The notes under the pieces were generated by a model. It was not told the DNA's origin and ran no database searches. It saw only the letters and a program-made list of their open reading frames with translations. The position numbers and the translations under genes are program-made. 64,000 nt of DNA from Sediminibacterium sp. FEMGT703S (lineage in GTDB: Bacteria > Bacteroidota > Bacteroidia > Chitinophagales > Chitinophagaceae): assembly GCA_002786355.1 (NCBI GenBank), contig PGCO01000002.1, positions 248,001 through 312,000 of the forward strand, given 5' to 3'. Positions 17,910 to 26,843 of the stretch are shown one piece after another (position 1 is the first letter of the stretch; every line of letters begins with the position of its first letter).

Positions 17910-19085
17910 ATGATAAAAATCAGTTCTTTCCTTAAATGGAGCATTTTAAGTTTATTGATTGCTTTTTTTGCTGGAACTACATCTGCCCTCTTTTTAGTAT
18001 CTCTTGATTACCTATCAGACCTAAGAAATAAATATATCTGGCTTATCTCCTTCTTGCCTATTGCAGGATTCTTTACTGCTTTACTGTATCAAAGCATAGG
18101 AAAAAAATCGACCAAGGGCAACAAATTAATTGTTGAATTAATTCTACAACCTACCAAGCCATTGCTAGATTGGTTAATGGCTCCTCTGATTTTATTGACC
18201 ACACTTATAGCGCATTTATTTGGCGCTTCCGTTGGCAGAGAAGGAACTGCAATTCAATTATCTGCAGGACTTTCCGACCAATTGACTAAAGCATTTAATT
18301 TAACACCATCTGAAAGAGCGGTATTACTTAGAGCTTCAGTTGCAGCGGGTTTCGGAGCAGTTTTTGGTACTCCAATTGCAGGCGCAATATTTGCATTAGA
18401 ATTTACAGACAATCAAATCAGCTTCACTAAAGCAATTACGCCAATATTGATATCCGCAATATTAGCCAATCAGGTTACCCTTTGGTGGGGAATCAGCCAC
18501 TCAGTTTATTCAGTTACACAAATTCCGAGTTTTACAATTACCAATATGCTCTTTCTTTTAATTGCAGCATTCGCATTTGGAATCACTGCATGGATATTTA
18601 AAAGAGGGTTAACCTTATTGAATGAAATGGCTTCAAAATACTTTCCTAACGAACTATGGAGAGCAGTATTTGGTGGCATACTCATCGCAGTTATTGTTTA
18701 TGCTGCTCAGCTCTTTAAATTTATAGGTTTAGGAATTCCTAGTATTTTAAATGCATATTCGCTTGCTGCATTCCCCACAGATTTTATTCTAAAACTCTTT
18801 TTAACCATCTTATCCATATCAGTTGGCTTTAAAGGAGGGGAAGTTACTCCCTTGTTTTTTATTGGTGCTACACTAGGAAGCATGCTATCTGTATACATTC
18901 CTTTACCTATTTCCTTTTTAGCGGGTTTGGGTATGATTACAGTATTTGGAGCAGCCGCTAGAACCCCGTTAGCGGCAGCATTTCTTGCATTTGAACTGTT
19001 TGGCAAAGAATATATATTTTATGCATTTATTATTTGCTTTATAGCTAGTTTTATTGCTGGCAAAAAATCAATTTATCAATCCTAA
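17910..19085 (+). CDS. CLC-family anion transporter, fluoride-type (CLC-F-like) signature
   Basis: A 391-residue CLC protein with about ten membrane segments and no cytoplasmic CBS domains. The gating-glutamate loop is SVGREGTAIQL (Glu111), with Thr where classical chloride transporters have Pro. The usual GSGIP anion-binding motif upstream is absent and is replaced by a T-K-G-N-K-L-I stretch (about 68-74). A KGGEVTPLFFIGATLG block occupies the place of the second selectivity loop. These deviations resemble the CLC-F fluoride/proton antiporters, so fluoride export is a reasonable hypothesis; a C-terminal Tyr near the classical anion-coordinating Tyr seems retained, which weakens it. No fluoride riboswitch was recognised upstream. 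Confidence 0.85.
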   Translation: MIKISSFLKWSILSLLIAFFAGTTSALFLVSLDYLSDLRNKYIWLISFLPIAGFFTALLYQSIGKKSTKGNKLIVELILQPTKPLLDWLMAPLILLTTLIAHLFGASVGREGTAIQLSAGLSDQLTKAFNLTPSERAVLLRASVAAGFGAVFGTPIAGAIFALEFTDNQISFTKAITPILISAILANQVTLWWGISHSVYSVTQIPSFTITNMLFLLIAAFAFGITAWIFKRGLTLLNEMASKYFPNELWRAVFGGILIAVIVYAAQLFKFIGLGIPSILNAYSLAAFPTDFILKLFLTILSISVGFKGGEVTPLFFIGATLGSMLSVYIPLPISFLAGLGMITVFGAAARTPLAAAFLAFELFGKEYIFYAFIICFIASFIAGKKSIYQS

Positions 19086-19089
19086 TAAG

Positions 19090-19626
19090 ATGAACTGGCA
19101 ACCCGATAATTTAGAAAATGACTTTGTTCAACTAGTCCCATTAACGACTGATCATTTTGATCAACTTTATCAAGTTGCATCAGACCCGCTTATTTGGGAA
19201 CAACATCCCAACAAATACAGGTACCAACTACCCGTTTTTAAAAATTTTTTTGAAGGAGCTATTTTATCGCAGGGGGCATTCCTTATTTTAGATGCAGTTA
19301 CGAAAAATGCAATTGGTAGCAGTCGGTTTTGTAATTATAATGGAGCAAATGATTCAATTGAAATCGGATATACTTTTTATGCAAGACATTGTTGGGGCAA
19401 GCCATATAATAAGTCAACAAAAGAATTAATGATTAATTACGCACTTGAAAAAGTATCAACAATTCATTTTTTTGTTGGCGCCGAAAATATCCGTTCTCAA
19501 AAAGCAATGGAAAAATTAGGTGCAATAAAGTTATGCGAGATATTAATGCCATATTATGGAGAACCTGATCGATTAAATTTTCAATACCAAATAACCCGTA
19601 GTGATTGGAACAACATTAAGTTATAG
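19090..19626 (+). CDS. GNAT-family N-acetyltransferase (RimJ/RimL type)
   Basis: A 178-residue acetyltransferase of the RimJ/RimL-like branch. It begins with the typical LENDFVQLVPLTTDHFDQL strand, includes NAIGSSRFCNYNGAND, the core IEIGYTFYARHCWGKPYNKSTK with the CoA-binding turn, and NIRSQKAMEKLGA near the end. ATG 19090 is preferred: it lies 5 bases after the CLC stop, whereas the frame's earlier ATG at 19054 would overlap the CLC gene. The substrate (N-terminal peptide, antibiotic or small amine) cannot be told from sequence. It is probably in one transcript with the CLC gene and the following two genes. Confidence 0.83.
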   Translation: MNWQPDNLENDFVQLVPLTTDHFDQLYQVASDPLIWEQHPNKYRYQLPVFKNFFEGAILSQGAFLILDAVTKNAIGSSRFCNYNGANDSIEIGYTFYARHCWGKPYNKSTKELMINYALEKVSTIHFFVGAENIRSQKAMEKLGAIKLCEILMPYYGEPDRLNFQYQITRSDWNNIKL

Positions 19627-19638
19627 ATAGAAAATCAA

Positions 19639-20205
19639 ATGAAAGAAGCTAATAATAGACAATCGCAAGCCAAAATCTTACGCAATTTCAGAAAACTACA
19701 CCGAATCACAGGTGCAGCATTATTTGTATTCTTTTTTATTGTTGCAATAACAGGGACCTTATTAGGGTGGAAAAAAAATAGTAGCGGGCTGATCATGGCA
19801 AAATCTTACACTGGCAGTTCTACTAACTTGAAAGATTGGTTGAGTATTGACAGTTTATATCAAAAAGCTTGTACATTTTTAAAAGATTCTGTTTCAAAAG
19901 ATTTGTCTACTGAAATTGATAGAATTGATATCAGAAAAGAAAAAGGCATGGTCAAATTCACTTTTTCTAACCATTTTACCGGATTACAATTAGACGGTAG
20001 TAATGGTAATATTTTACATATTGAAAAAAGACGGGCAGATTATATTGAGAAAATTCATGACGGATCAATTATTGACTTTTATTTTGGTTGGGATGGTTAT
20101 TTTAAGTTGATATACACGGCCATAATGGGCATAGCCCTTCTTATATTTACCATTACTGGGTTTTGGCTTTGGTATGGTCCTAAACGAATGAGAAAGCATC
20201 CTTAA
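19639..20205 (+). CDS. PepSY-associated TM-helix membrane protein
   Basis: A 188-residue membrane protein: a basic cytosolic N-terminus, helix 1 at about 25-46 with the family block KLHRITGAALFVFFFIVAIT, a ~110-residue extracytoplasmic domain of PepSY-like alternating strands, and helix 2 at about 157-178 followed by a basic tail. PepSY-TM proteins accompany iron and siderophore reductases or peptidase inhibitors; this is the short two-helix form. It begins 12 bases after the GNAT stop and ends 9 bases before the Na/Pi transporter start. A role in membrane redox or metal handling is only a family-based guess. Confidence 0.78.
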   Translation: MKEANNRQSQAKILRNFRKLHRITGAALFVFFFIVAITGTLLGWKKNSSGLIMAKSYTGSSTNLKDWLSIDSLYQKACTFLKDSVSKDLSTEIDRIDIRKEKGMVKFTFSNHFTGLQLDGSNGNILHIEKRRADYIEKIHDGSIIDFYFGWDGYFKLIYTAIMGIALLIFTITGFWLWYGPKRMRKHP

Positions 20206-20214
20206 CTTAATTTT

Positions 20215-21864
20215 ATGTCAACTACAGATATTTGGATGCTGATTGCAGGTCTTGGATTTTTTCTTTATGGAATGTTTCATTTAGAAGATTCAATGAAGCA
20301 AATGGAGGGAAGATCCTTCAAATTATTTCTGCAGAAAAACACCAAGCATCAATTCAGAGCCATTTTAAGCGGAACTTTTGTTACTGCTATTCTACAAAGT
20401 AGTTCAATTGTAAATTTAATGGTGCTCTCTTTTGTTGGCGCAGGAGTTCTGTCTATGCGAAATGCAATGGCAGTAGTTTTAGGAGCAAATATTGGAGGCA
20501 CATTTAACAGCTGGCTAGTTGCAATGCTAGGATTTAAAGTAGAGCTCAATAATATAACACTTCCGTTAATTGGCCTATCAGGTATTTGCTTAATCATATT
20601 TAGTCATAAAAAAAACATTTACAGAATTGCCCTTTTTTGCATGGGATTGGGGATGTTGTTTCTAGGTCTTCAGTACATGAAGCAAAGCATGGATGCCATA
20701 ATGACCCAATTTGATTTTACCCCTTACCTATCGTATCCAAGAATTGTATTTTTACTAATTGGCTTTATAATCACTGCCATTGTTCAAACTAGTTCAGCAA
20801 CAGTGGTTGTAGTATTAACTGCATTATATGCGCATATTATTCCAATAGAAACCGCCATTGCCATTGTTCTAGGAGCAGAATTAGGCACAACCGTAAAATT
20901 AATTCTAGGCGCAATTGGAGGCAATGCAGCTAAAAAAAGAGTTGCACTAGGGAATAGTTTATTTAATATACTCACTTCTACAGCAGGCTTCTTCTTTATT
21001 GACCCTATTATCCAATTCATTTCAGGTACCATCTTAATTACAGATCCAATCTTGATATTAGTGGCTTTTCAAACTTTTATTAATTTGGCAGGTGTAGCAT
21101 TAATTTACTTTTTCTTAAATCAATATGGTAATTTTTTAGACCACCAATTTAAAGAAAAAGAAAAAAACCTTACACAGTTCCTGCAAAACGCAAGTAGAGA
21201 AATACCTTCTACCATCACAGATATGATGAGTAAAGAGGTAGGTCTATATATAGAAAGTATTGTTCGCTTTAACTTAGAAACTTTCCATATAAAACCCGAT
21301 TGGCTAATCAATAGTGAGTTTGAAAGCATCTATTTAAAACAACACCCAAAAAATGGTGAAACGGCTATTGCAGATCAATATCAAATACTAAAAGAAACAG
21401 AAGGAGAAATCCTTGCCTATTATGCTAAAGAAGTTGCACAAATGAAACAATCGGATGAGATTATCAGAATAAACCAATTGATTGAGGCACTCAGGAATGC
21501 AATGTATTCAGCAAAAGGAATGAAAGATATTTATCCAGATAAGACTGAATTTAGCAACTCTATCAATGAATTGAAATACGAAATGTACCATCAATTTCAA
21601 GCAGAATTAAGTGAATTCTATAAAGAATTATATTGGTCTTTCACTAACAAAGATGCTAGCATTGGGCTCGATTCGATTAATTCTTTATTGGAAAAAAACA
21701 AATCAGATTTTGATAAAAGAATTAATCATTTCTATTTTCATGCTGGTCAAAATGCATTGAAAGAAAAAGATATTTCAACCCTTTTTAATCTTAACAGAGA
21801 ATTATATTCGTCTTGTAAGGCTATAGCACTTGCTGTAAAAGATTATAAAGGCATTTACGAATAA
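20215..21864 (+). CDS. Na+/phosphate cotransporter family protein with PhoU-like C-terminus
   Basis: A 549-residue transporter of the NptA/YjbB type. The N-terminal ~310 residues contain the duplicated Na/Pi cotransporter unit: first repeat with GTFVTAILQSSSIVNLM and GANIGGTFNSW, second with IITAIVQTSSATVVVV and GAELGTTVKL. The QSSS and QTSS motifs are the hallmark of phosphate and sodium binding. Residues ~330-549 are helical and hydrophilic, resembling PhoU domains thought to modulate transport. Phosphate uptake or efflux across the inner membrane is the family role. The gene ends 53 bases from the convergent hpd gene. Confidence 0.92.
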   Translation: MSTTDIWMLIAGLGFFLYGMFHLEDSMKQMEGRSFKLFLQKNTKHQFRAILSGTFVTAILQSSSIVNLMVLSFVGAGVLSMRNAMAVVLGANIGGTFNSWLVAMLGFKVELNNITLPLIGLSGICLIIFSHKKNIYRIALFCMGLGMLFLGLQYMKQSMDAIMTQFDFTPYLSYPRIVFLLIGFIITAIVQTSSATVVVVLTALYAHIIPIETAIAIVLGAELGTTVKLILGAIGGNAAKKRVALGNSLFNILTSTAGFFFIDPIIQFISGTILITDPILILVAFQTFINLAGVALIYFFLNQYGNFLDHQFKEKEKNLTQFLQNASREIPSTITDMMSKEVGLYIESIVRFNLETFHIKPDWLINSEFESIYLKQHPKNGETAIADQYQILKETEGEILAYYAKEVAQMKQSDEIIRINQLIEALRNAMYSAKGMKDIYPDKTEFSNSINELKYEMYHQFQAELSEFYKELYWSFTNKDASIGLDSINSLLEKNKSDFDKRINHFYFHAGQNALKEKDISTLFNLNRELYSSCKAIALAVKDYKGIYE

Positions 21865-21896
21865 AAACGTCTCGGTTAATAGTTTAACCGAGACGT
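21861..21896 (-). terminator. hairpin terminator for hpd
   Basis: A perfect 13-base-pair stem (ACGTCTCGGTTAA at 21867-21879 with TTAACCGAGACGT at 21884-21896) and a 4-base loop. Read on the minus strand it is followed by TTTTTATT, a proper U-tract, so it terminates hpd. On the plus strand there is no T-run, so it would end the Na/Pi transcript only weakly. Confidence 0.85.
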
Positions 21897-21916
21897 AAGA
21901 TTGGTAACAAAAACGA

Positions 21917-23050
21917 TTATAAATTTCCTCTTAGATCTTGCTCTCTTTCTAATGCCTCAAATAAAGCTTTAAAATTGCCTTTCCCAAAACTCTTCGCGCC
22001 TTTGCGTTGAATTATCTCAAAAAACAAAGTTGGCCTATCTTCAACTGGTTTACTAAAAATTTGTAATAGATATCCTTCATCATCGCGATCAACCAAAATT
22101 CCAAGCTGCTTAAGTGGTTCCAAGTCTTCCTCAATTTTACCTACTCTGCTAATTAAATCATCATAATATGAATTTGGAACTTTTAAAAAATCTATACCCC
22201 TATTTTGTAATTCTGTTACTGTTGCAACAATATTATTGGTAGCTAACGCCACATGTTGACAGCCTTCTCCATCATAAAAATCGAGGTATTCTTCTACCTG
22301 AGATTTTTTCTTCCCTTCCGCCGGCTCATTGATTGGAAATTTTACAAATCCATTTCCATTGCTCATTACTTTACTCATCAGCGCAGAGTACTCAGTAGAA
22401 ATATCATTATCATCAAAACTTAAAATATTTTTAAACCCAAGTACATTTTCATAAAACGATACCCATTTATTCATTTGATTCCATCCCACATTGCCTACAC
22501 AATGATCTACATACAATAATCCTGTGCTAGTTGGGTTATAGGTTGATTCCCATTTTCTAAATCCTGGCAAAAAAACACCTTGATAGTTTTTTCGCTCGAT
22601 AAACAAATGAACAGTATCGCCATAAGTCTTTATTCCACTTATGACTGCTTCGCCATTTTCATCTGAAAGTTTTACTGGCTCCATATCAGAAACCGCTCCC
22701 CTGCTAGTGGTTTGAAACCAAGCATCAGCAGCATCTTCTACCATTAATGCCAAGTGCTTTACTCCATCTCCATGCTTGTAAATATGATCGGCAATGGCAT
22801 TCCCAGCCCTTAATGGGGTAGTAAATACAAATGTCAATTTATTTTGTCTCACTACATAGCTCACTTTGTCTTTAATGCCCGTTTCTGGCCCTGCATATGC
22901 TAAACTCTGGAATCCAAAAGCTGTTTTATAATAATGTGCCGCCTGTTTGGCATTTCCCACATAGAATTCTACGTAATCGGTACCTTGTAGAGGTAGAAAA
23001 TCACCTTGTTTAATAACCGCGTTAACAGGAATTGCTGAAGAAGTATTCAT
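21917..23050 (-). CDS. hpd: 4-hydroxyphenylpyruvate dioxygenase
   Basis: A 377-residue Fe(II) dioxygenase that converts 4-hydroxyphenylpyruvate to homogentisate in tyrosine catabolism. The three iron ligands appear as His in LLYVDHCVGNV, His in GCQHVALATNNI and Glu in LFFEIIQRKGAKSFGKGNFKAL; the latter block is the signature of the family. Two vicinal-oxygen-chelate halves are complete. ATG 23050 (MNTSSAIPV) is chosen; the frame extends upstream to 23110 with unlikely hydrophobic sequence. Hydroxymandelate synthase is a close relative but less likely in this phylum. A terminator hairpin follows. No homogentisate dioxygenase gene is nearby. Confidence 0.95.
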   Translation of the reverse strand: MNTSSAIPVNAVIKQGDFLPLQGTDYVEFYVGNAKQAAHYYKTAFGFQSLAYAGPETGIKDKVSYVVRQNKLTFVFTTPLRAGNAIADHIYKHGDGVKHLALMVEDAADAWFQTTSRGAVSDMEPVKLSDENGEAVISGIKTYGDTVHLFIERKNYQGVFLPGFRKWESTYNPTSTGLLYVDHCVGNVGWNQMNKWVSFYENVLGFKNILSFDDNDISTEYSALMSKVMSNGNGFVKFPINEPAEGKKKSQVEEYLDFYDGEGCQHVALATNNIVATVTELQNRGIDFLKVPNSYYDDLISRVGKIEEDLEPLKQLGILVDRDDEGYLLQIFSKPVEDRPTLFFEIIQRKGAKSFGKGNFKALFEALEREQDLRGNL

Positions 23051-23198
23051 AATTGATTGAAATTTTAAATTAAATAAAGATTGAAATGCAAAAAACCAAC
23101 CAACACTCAATGGCTAATGGTTAAAGCTTCAATCAAAAGATTATATTCAACCCTATGATCACTAAAGCGTTTATGTGGATAATCAGGTAACATCGATG

Positions 23199-23206
23199 CA
23201 AATTTA
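23199..23206 (-). promoter_or_regulatory. possible Bacteroidota -7 promoter element of hpd
   Basis: CAAATTTA on the plus strand reads TAAATTTG on the minus strand, an exact TAnnTTTG match. It would give hpd a leader of about 140 bases. It lies two bases from the purK -7 element on the other strand. Confidence 0.4.
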
Positions 23207-23208
23207 GT

Positions 23209-23216
23209 TATCTTTG
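23209..23216 (+). promoter_or_regulatory. Bacteroidota -7 promoter element of purK
   Basis: TATCTTTG matches TAnnTTTG exactly and ends 5 bases before the purK ATG. Transcription would start at or almost at the ATG, giving a leaderless or nearly leaderless message. Confidence 0.55.
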
Positions 23217-23221
23217 AGCTT

Positions 23222-24343
23222 ATGAAAGTTGGAATTCTAGGAGGTGGTCAATTGGGCCGGATGTTACTTCAAGCTGCTGCAAATTACACAGTAGAAACAT
23301 TTGTATTAGAAAATGATGAACAATGTCCTTCCGCCCATCTTTGTCACCATTTTACCAAAGGAGATATCACTGATTTTGATACCGTTTATCAGTTTGGACA
23401 AGGGTTAGATGCAATAACCATCGAAATTGAATCAGTAAATGTAGATGCCTTAGAAAAGTTGCAAGCAGAAGGGGTGAAAATATACCCCCATCCTTCTGCT
23501 ATCAGAACTATAAAAAATAAGATTGTTCAAAAACAATTTTATAAAGAAAATGGAATCCCTAGCAGTGATTTTATTGTTACTACTTCAAAAGAAGATTTAC
23601 TGAATCACCTTGATTTTCTACCTGCGGTTCATAAAATTGGAGAGGGAGGCTACGACGGAAAAGGAGTTCAAGTATTAAATAATGAGTACGACTTAGATAA
23701 AGCTTTTCAAGCCGCGAGTGTTTTAGAAAAAAAAGTGAACATAAAAAAAGAAATAGCCCTTATTGTAGCAATGAATGATAAAGGGGAGACGGCGCTTTTC
23801 CCTGCTTCAGAAATGATGGTGAACCCTGCTTTAAATTTGTTGGATTATCAAATTAGTCCTGCACTTATTCCTGAAAAAATACTTTGGGTCGTTGAAGCAG
23901 TTGCAGTTAAACTTGCAAAAGCCCTGAATAGTCCTGGGCTATTTGCGGTTGAAATGTTCATTGATCAGCATGATGAAGTTTGGGTAAATGAAACCGCACC
24001 GCGTGTTCATAATAGCGGGCATCACACTATTGAGGCCAATTATTGTAGCCAATATGATATGCTCTGGAGAATTATTTTAGGGTTCCCGCTTGGGAACACA
24101 GCACCTATTCTTCCCGCAGCTATTGTCAATATTATTGGCGAAGAAGGTTATAGTGGCAAAGCCGTTTACAAAGGATTAGAAGAGGTTTTAAAAACAGATA
24201 ATGCTTTTGTTCACTTGTACGGCAAGTTGCAAACTAAGCCTGGAAGAAAAATGGGGCATGTTACCATTCTTCATAAAGATTATCAAGACCTTACCCATAA
24301 AGCCAATAAAATTAAGCACACCTTAAAAGTAATTAGTAACTAA
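23222..24343 (+). CDS. purK: N5-carboxyaminoimidazole ribonucleotide synthase
   Basis: A 373-residue ATP-grasp enzyme that carboxylates AIR to N5-CAIR with ATP and bicarbonate in purine synthesis. The N-terminal GILGGGQLGRMLLQAA is the family signature; the ATP-grasp core includes KIGEGGYDGKGVQ (about 138-150), and the metal/phosphate site is FAVEMFIDQHDEVWVNETAPRVHNSGH. Full length. The partner purE is not adjacent. Its -7 promoter element ends only five bases before ATG. The stop overlaps the stop of the convergent DUF3078 gene by a few bases. Confidence 0.96.
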   Translation: MKVGILGGGQLGRMLLQAAANYTVETFVLENDEQCPSAHLCHHFTKGDITDFDTVYQFGQGLDAITIEIESVNVDALEKLQAEGVKIYPHPSAIRTIKNKIVQKQFYKENGIPSSDFIVTTSKEDLLNHLDFLPAVHKIGEGGYDGKGVQVLNNEYDLDKAFQAASVLEKKVNIKKEIALIVAMNDKGETALFPASEMMVNPALNLLDYQISPALIPEKILWVVEAVAVKLAKALNSPGLFAVEMFIDQHDEVWVNETAPRVHNSGHHTIEANYCSQYDMLWRIILGFPLGNTAPILPAAIVNIIGEEGYSGKAVYKGLEEVLKTDNAFVHLYGKLQTKPGRKMGHVTILHKDYQDLTHKANKIKHTLKVISN

Positions 24344-25290
24344 CTTTTTTTGGTATTGAGTGGTTTTAAAAAACCAATACCTATTAAACTTTTGGTTTGT
24401 AGACCTGGAGATCTCTTTGAAGGTCCAAAGAGTCTTACATCATCGTCGTAAATAAGGTCTAAACTATACGTTGCAGAAAAGAATTTATTAATTTTAAAAG
24501 AGAATAAATTCGTCATAAACAAGTCTACATTCTGTGGCCTATTCTGGTAATTGGAAAACAAATCCATTTTACCTTTATAAGTTATGTTTTTAGCAATAGT
24601 ATTGCTATAATTGAGTGTAATGAAAGAACCTATTTCATTGAAATTTCCAGCACCTGCCGGAACTCCATACCCTCCCCTATCTGATAATGATTTATTCGCT
24701 AATACAATCCACCGTGAGGTTAATGGTGAAATGAATATTGAAAGAAAAGGATCTGGCTTGTAATCGAACCCTGCAGATAAAATAATATAAGCCGGTGACA
24801 ATAAAGAAGAAGTAAATGTTGGAATATTATTATTGAATGTAAACCCATCAAAAAACTGTGACCTAAAGTTGATGAGCGAAGAAACATACCACTTTCCTAA
24901 AGAATCCATTTTATACCCATACTTGCTTAAGTAGTCTATACGATCATCATTCTTGCGACTTCCTAAACTGGTACTTTGAATATACCCCAAATTTACATCC
25001 ACAGAATTATCCCAAGAATGCCGCCCATGTTTGTACAGAATAAAATAATTCATATATCCATTGGCAGTTAGCGAAAAATTATCACCACCCGAAGCCCAAT
25101 TACTTAACGAACCTTGCGCTAAATTGAAGCTAAATAACCCTCCTCGTTTCCAATTCCACCCGGTTGTATCATTGTCCTTTTTTATTGTCCGATTGATCTC
25201 TCTTTTTAGGGCCTGCACCACATTATCCTGACCTTTCACAATAAATCCGGTTGTTAACAAAATGGTTAACCACAGGAAAATTTTCTTCAT
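24340..25290 (-). CDS. DUF3078 family probable outer-membrane protein
   Basis: A 316-residue exported protein. Signal peptide at 1-22 (MKKIFLWLTILLTTGFIVKG then Q), then a short charged region and a long series of alternating beta strands consistent with an outer-membrane barrel: WNWKRGGLFSFNLAQGSLSNWASGGD is the N-terminal block shared by DUF3078 proteins (only described here by its core SNWASGGDN). The C-terminus is not a classical Phe ending. ATG 25290 chosen over the in-frame upstream start at 25326, since it gives a normal signal peptide. Function of the family is unknown. Confidence 0.82.
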   Translation of the reverse strand: MKKIFLWLTILLTTGFIVKGQDNVVQALKREINRTIKKDNDTTGWNWKRGGLFSFNLAQGSLSNWASGGDNFSLTANGYMNYFILYKHGRHSWDNSVDVNLGYIQSTSLGSRKNDDRIDYLSKYGYKMDSLGKWYVSSLINFRSQFFDGFTFNNNIPTFTSSLLSPAYIILSAGFDYKPDPFLSIFISPLTSRWIVLANKSLSDRGGYGVPAGAGNFNEIGSFITLNYSNTIAKNITYKGKMDLFSNYQNRPQNVDLFMTNLFSFKINKFFSATYSLDLIYDDDVRLFGPSKRSPGLQTKSLIGIGFLKPLNTKKS

Positions 25291-25379
25291 GCGTACATTT
25301 TTCAGTATCAAATATAGCAAACCCATTGTAATTTTATTGTTTTATTGCTGACAAACTGGCATAAATCAAGGATAATTTG

Positions 25380-25387
25380 TACATTTG
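25380..25387 (+). promoter_or_regulatory. Bacteroidota -7 promoter element of miaB operon
   Basis: TACATTTG matches TAnnTTTG exactly and lies 18 bases before the miaB ATG at 25406. It probably drives the run miaB through secG. Confidence 0.5.
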
Positions 25388-25405
25388 CTGCTTAATTATT
25401 GAAGG

Positions 25406-26833
25406 ATGGAGCTTGCAGCATTAATTGATAAACAACACGACGAAGCAAGGCAGGGTGAAGCATTTCAGGCAGGTGAAACCCCGTTATTGTATGGGAAAAA
25501 ATTCTATATAGAGAGTTATGGCTGTGCAATGAATTTTTCAGATAGTGAGGTAGTTGCAGCTATTCTACAAGAAAATGAATTCAGTGCTACCGCTAACTTT
25601 GAAACTGCTGATCTAATTTTAATTAATACCTGTTCAATTAGAGAGAAAGCAGAACAAACCATTCGAAAACGTTTAACTGAATTCAGGAAAATCAAACGTA
25701 CCCGACCAGGCATGTTGATTGGGGTACTCGGATGTATGGCTGAGCGGTTAAAAGCACAATTATTAGAACAAGAAAAATTAGTAGACTTAGTCATTGGCCC
25801 TGATGCGTATAGATCCCTACCAGCTTTAATTAAAGAAGCTTCAGCCGGACAAAAAGGAGTGAATGTATTATTAAGTAGAGACGAAACATACGGAGACATT
25901 GCTCCCATTAGGCTTAACAGTAACGGCATTACCGCATTTGTATCCATTACAAGGGGATGTAATAATATGTGCAGCTTTTGTGTGGTTCCTTTTACAAGAG
26001 GTCGAGAAAGAAGTAGGTCAGCTAACTCTATCATCGAAGAAATTAAGTCATTGGTGGAACAGGGCTATAAAGAAATTACTTTATTAGGTCAAAATGTAGA
26101 TAGCTATCATTGGGTGAATGAAACAGAAAATGAAACCGTCACATTTGCCAATTTATTAGAATTAGCTGCTTTAGTAAGTCCAACTTTAAGGGTTCGATTC
26201 AGCACTTCACACCCAAAAGATATTACAGATGATGTGTTGTACACAATGGCTAAATATGAAAATATTTGCAAATGCATTCACTTGCCAGTTCAGAGTGGTA
26301 ATACAAGGGTATTACAATTAATGAATAGAACTTATTCTAGAGAATGGTATTTGGCTAAAGTGGATCGTATCAGGGAAATTTTACCAGAATGTGGTTTAAC
26401 TTCTGATATGATTGCAGGATTCTGCACAGAAACTGAAGAAGAACATCAAGATACTTTAACCCTAATGGACTATTGTGGCTTTGATATGAGTTATATGTAT
26501 TTCTATAGCGAACGTCCTGGAACTTTAGCCGCAAGACGTTTTAAAGATGATATTTCTTTAGAAGACAAAAAACGTCGTTTACAAGAAATCGTAGACAAGC
26601 AGGGTGAACTTTCTACAAAAAGTAATTTGAGTGATATTGGTAAAACGTTTAAGATTTTAATTGAAAGCCATTCTAAGAGAGACGTAAATGATTGGACAGG
26701 TAGAACCAGTCAAAATAAAATTACTGTTTTTCCCAAAAGCGCAGATCATCAAAAACCGGGAGATTATGTGTGGGTCAAAATTCATGATTGCACGAGGGCT
26801 ACCCTTTTAGGAACAATTGTAGATCAACCTTAA
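25406..26833 (+). CDS. miaB: tRNA-2-methylthio-N6-dimethylallyladenosine synthase
   Basis: A 475-residue radical-SAM methylthiotransferase that thiomethylates i6A37 of tRNAs reading UNN codons. N-terminal UPF0004 domain ([17 protein letters not shown], with Cys residues of the auxiliary cluster, also [10 protein letters not shown] and GCMAERLK), radical SAM core with the CxxxCxxC cluster in [19 protein letters not shown], and a C-terminal TRAM domain (from about 410). The GRERSRS continuation is typical of MiaB rather than RimO or MtaB. First gene of a likely operon with the sigma-54 activator 10 bases downstream. Confidence 0.96.
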   Translation: MELAALIDKQHDEARQGEAFQAGETPLLYGKKFYIESYGCAMNFSDSEVVAAILQENEFSATANFETADLILINTCSIREKAEQTIRKRLTEFRKIKRTRPGMLIGVLGCMAERLKAQLLEQEKLVDLVIGPDAYRSLPALIKEASAGQKGVNVLLSRDETYGDIAPIRLNSNGITAFVSITRGCNNMCSFCVVPFTRGRERSRSANSIIEEIKSLVEQGYKEITLLGQNVDSYHWVNETENETVTFANLLELAALVSPTLRVRFSTSHPKDITDDVLYTMAKYENICKCIHLPVQSGNTRVLQLMNRTYSREWYLAKVDRIREILPECGLTSDMIAGFCTETEEEHQDTLTLMDYCGFDMSYMYFYSERPGTLAARRFKDDISLEDKKRRLQEIVDKQGELSTKSNLSDIGKTFKILIESHSKRDVNDWTGRTSQNKITVFPKSADHQKPGDYVWVKIHDCTRATLLGTIVDQP

Positions 26834-26843
26834 ATTATTATTC

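Noticed and set aside
23051-23110. 20-codon upstream extension of hpd
   Set aside because: The residues are not family-like; ATG 23050 gives the standard HPPD start.
25516-26034. 172-codon open frame antisense to miaB, and similar long antisense frames inside Tex, ahcY, SecG and NosZ
   Set aside because: Each lies within a well-conserved gene, lacks family motifs and is explained by codon bias of the true frame.
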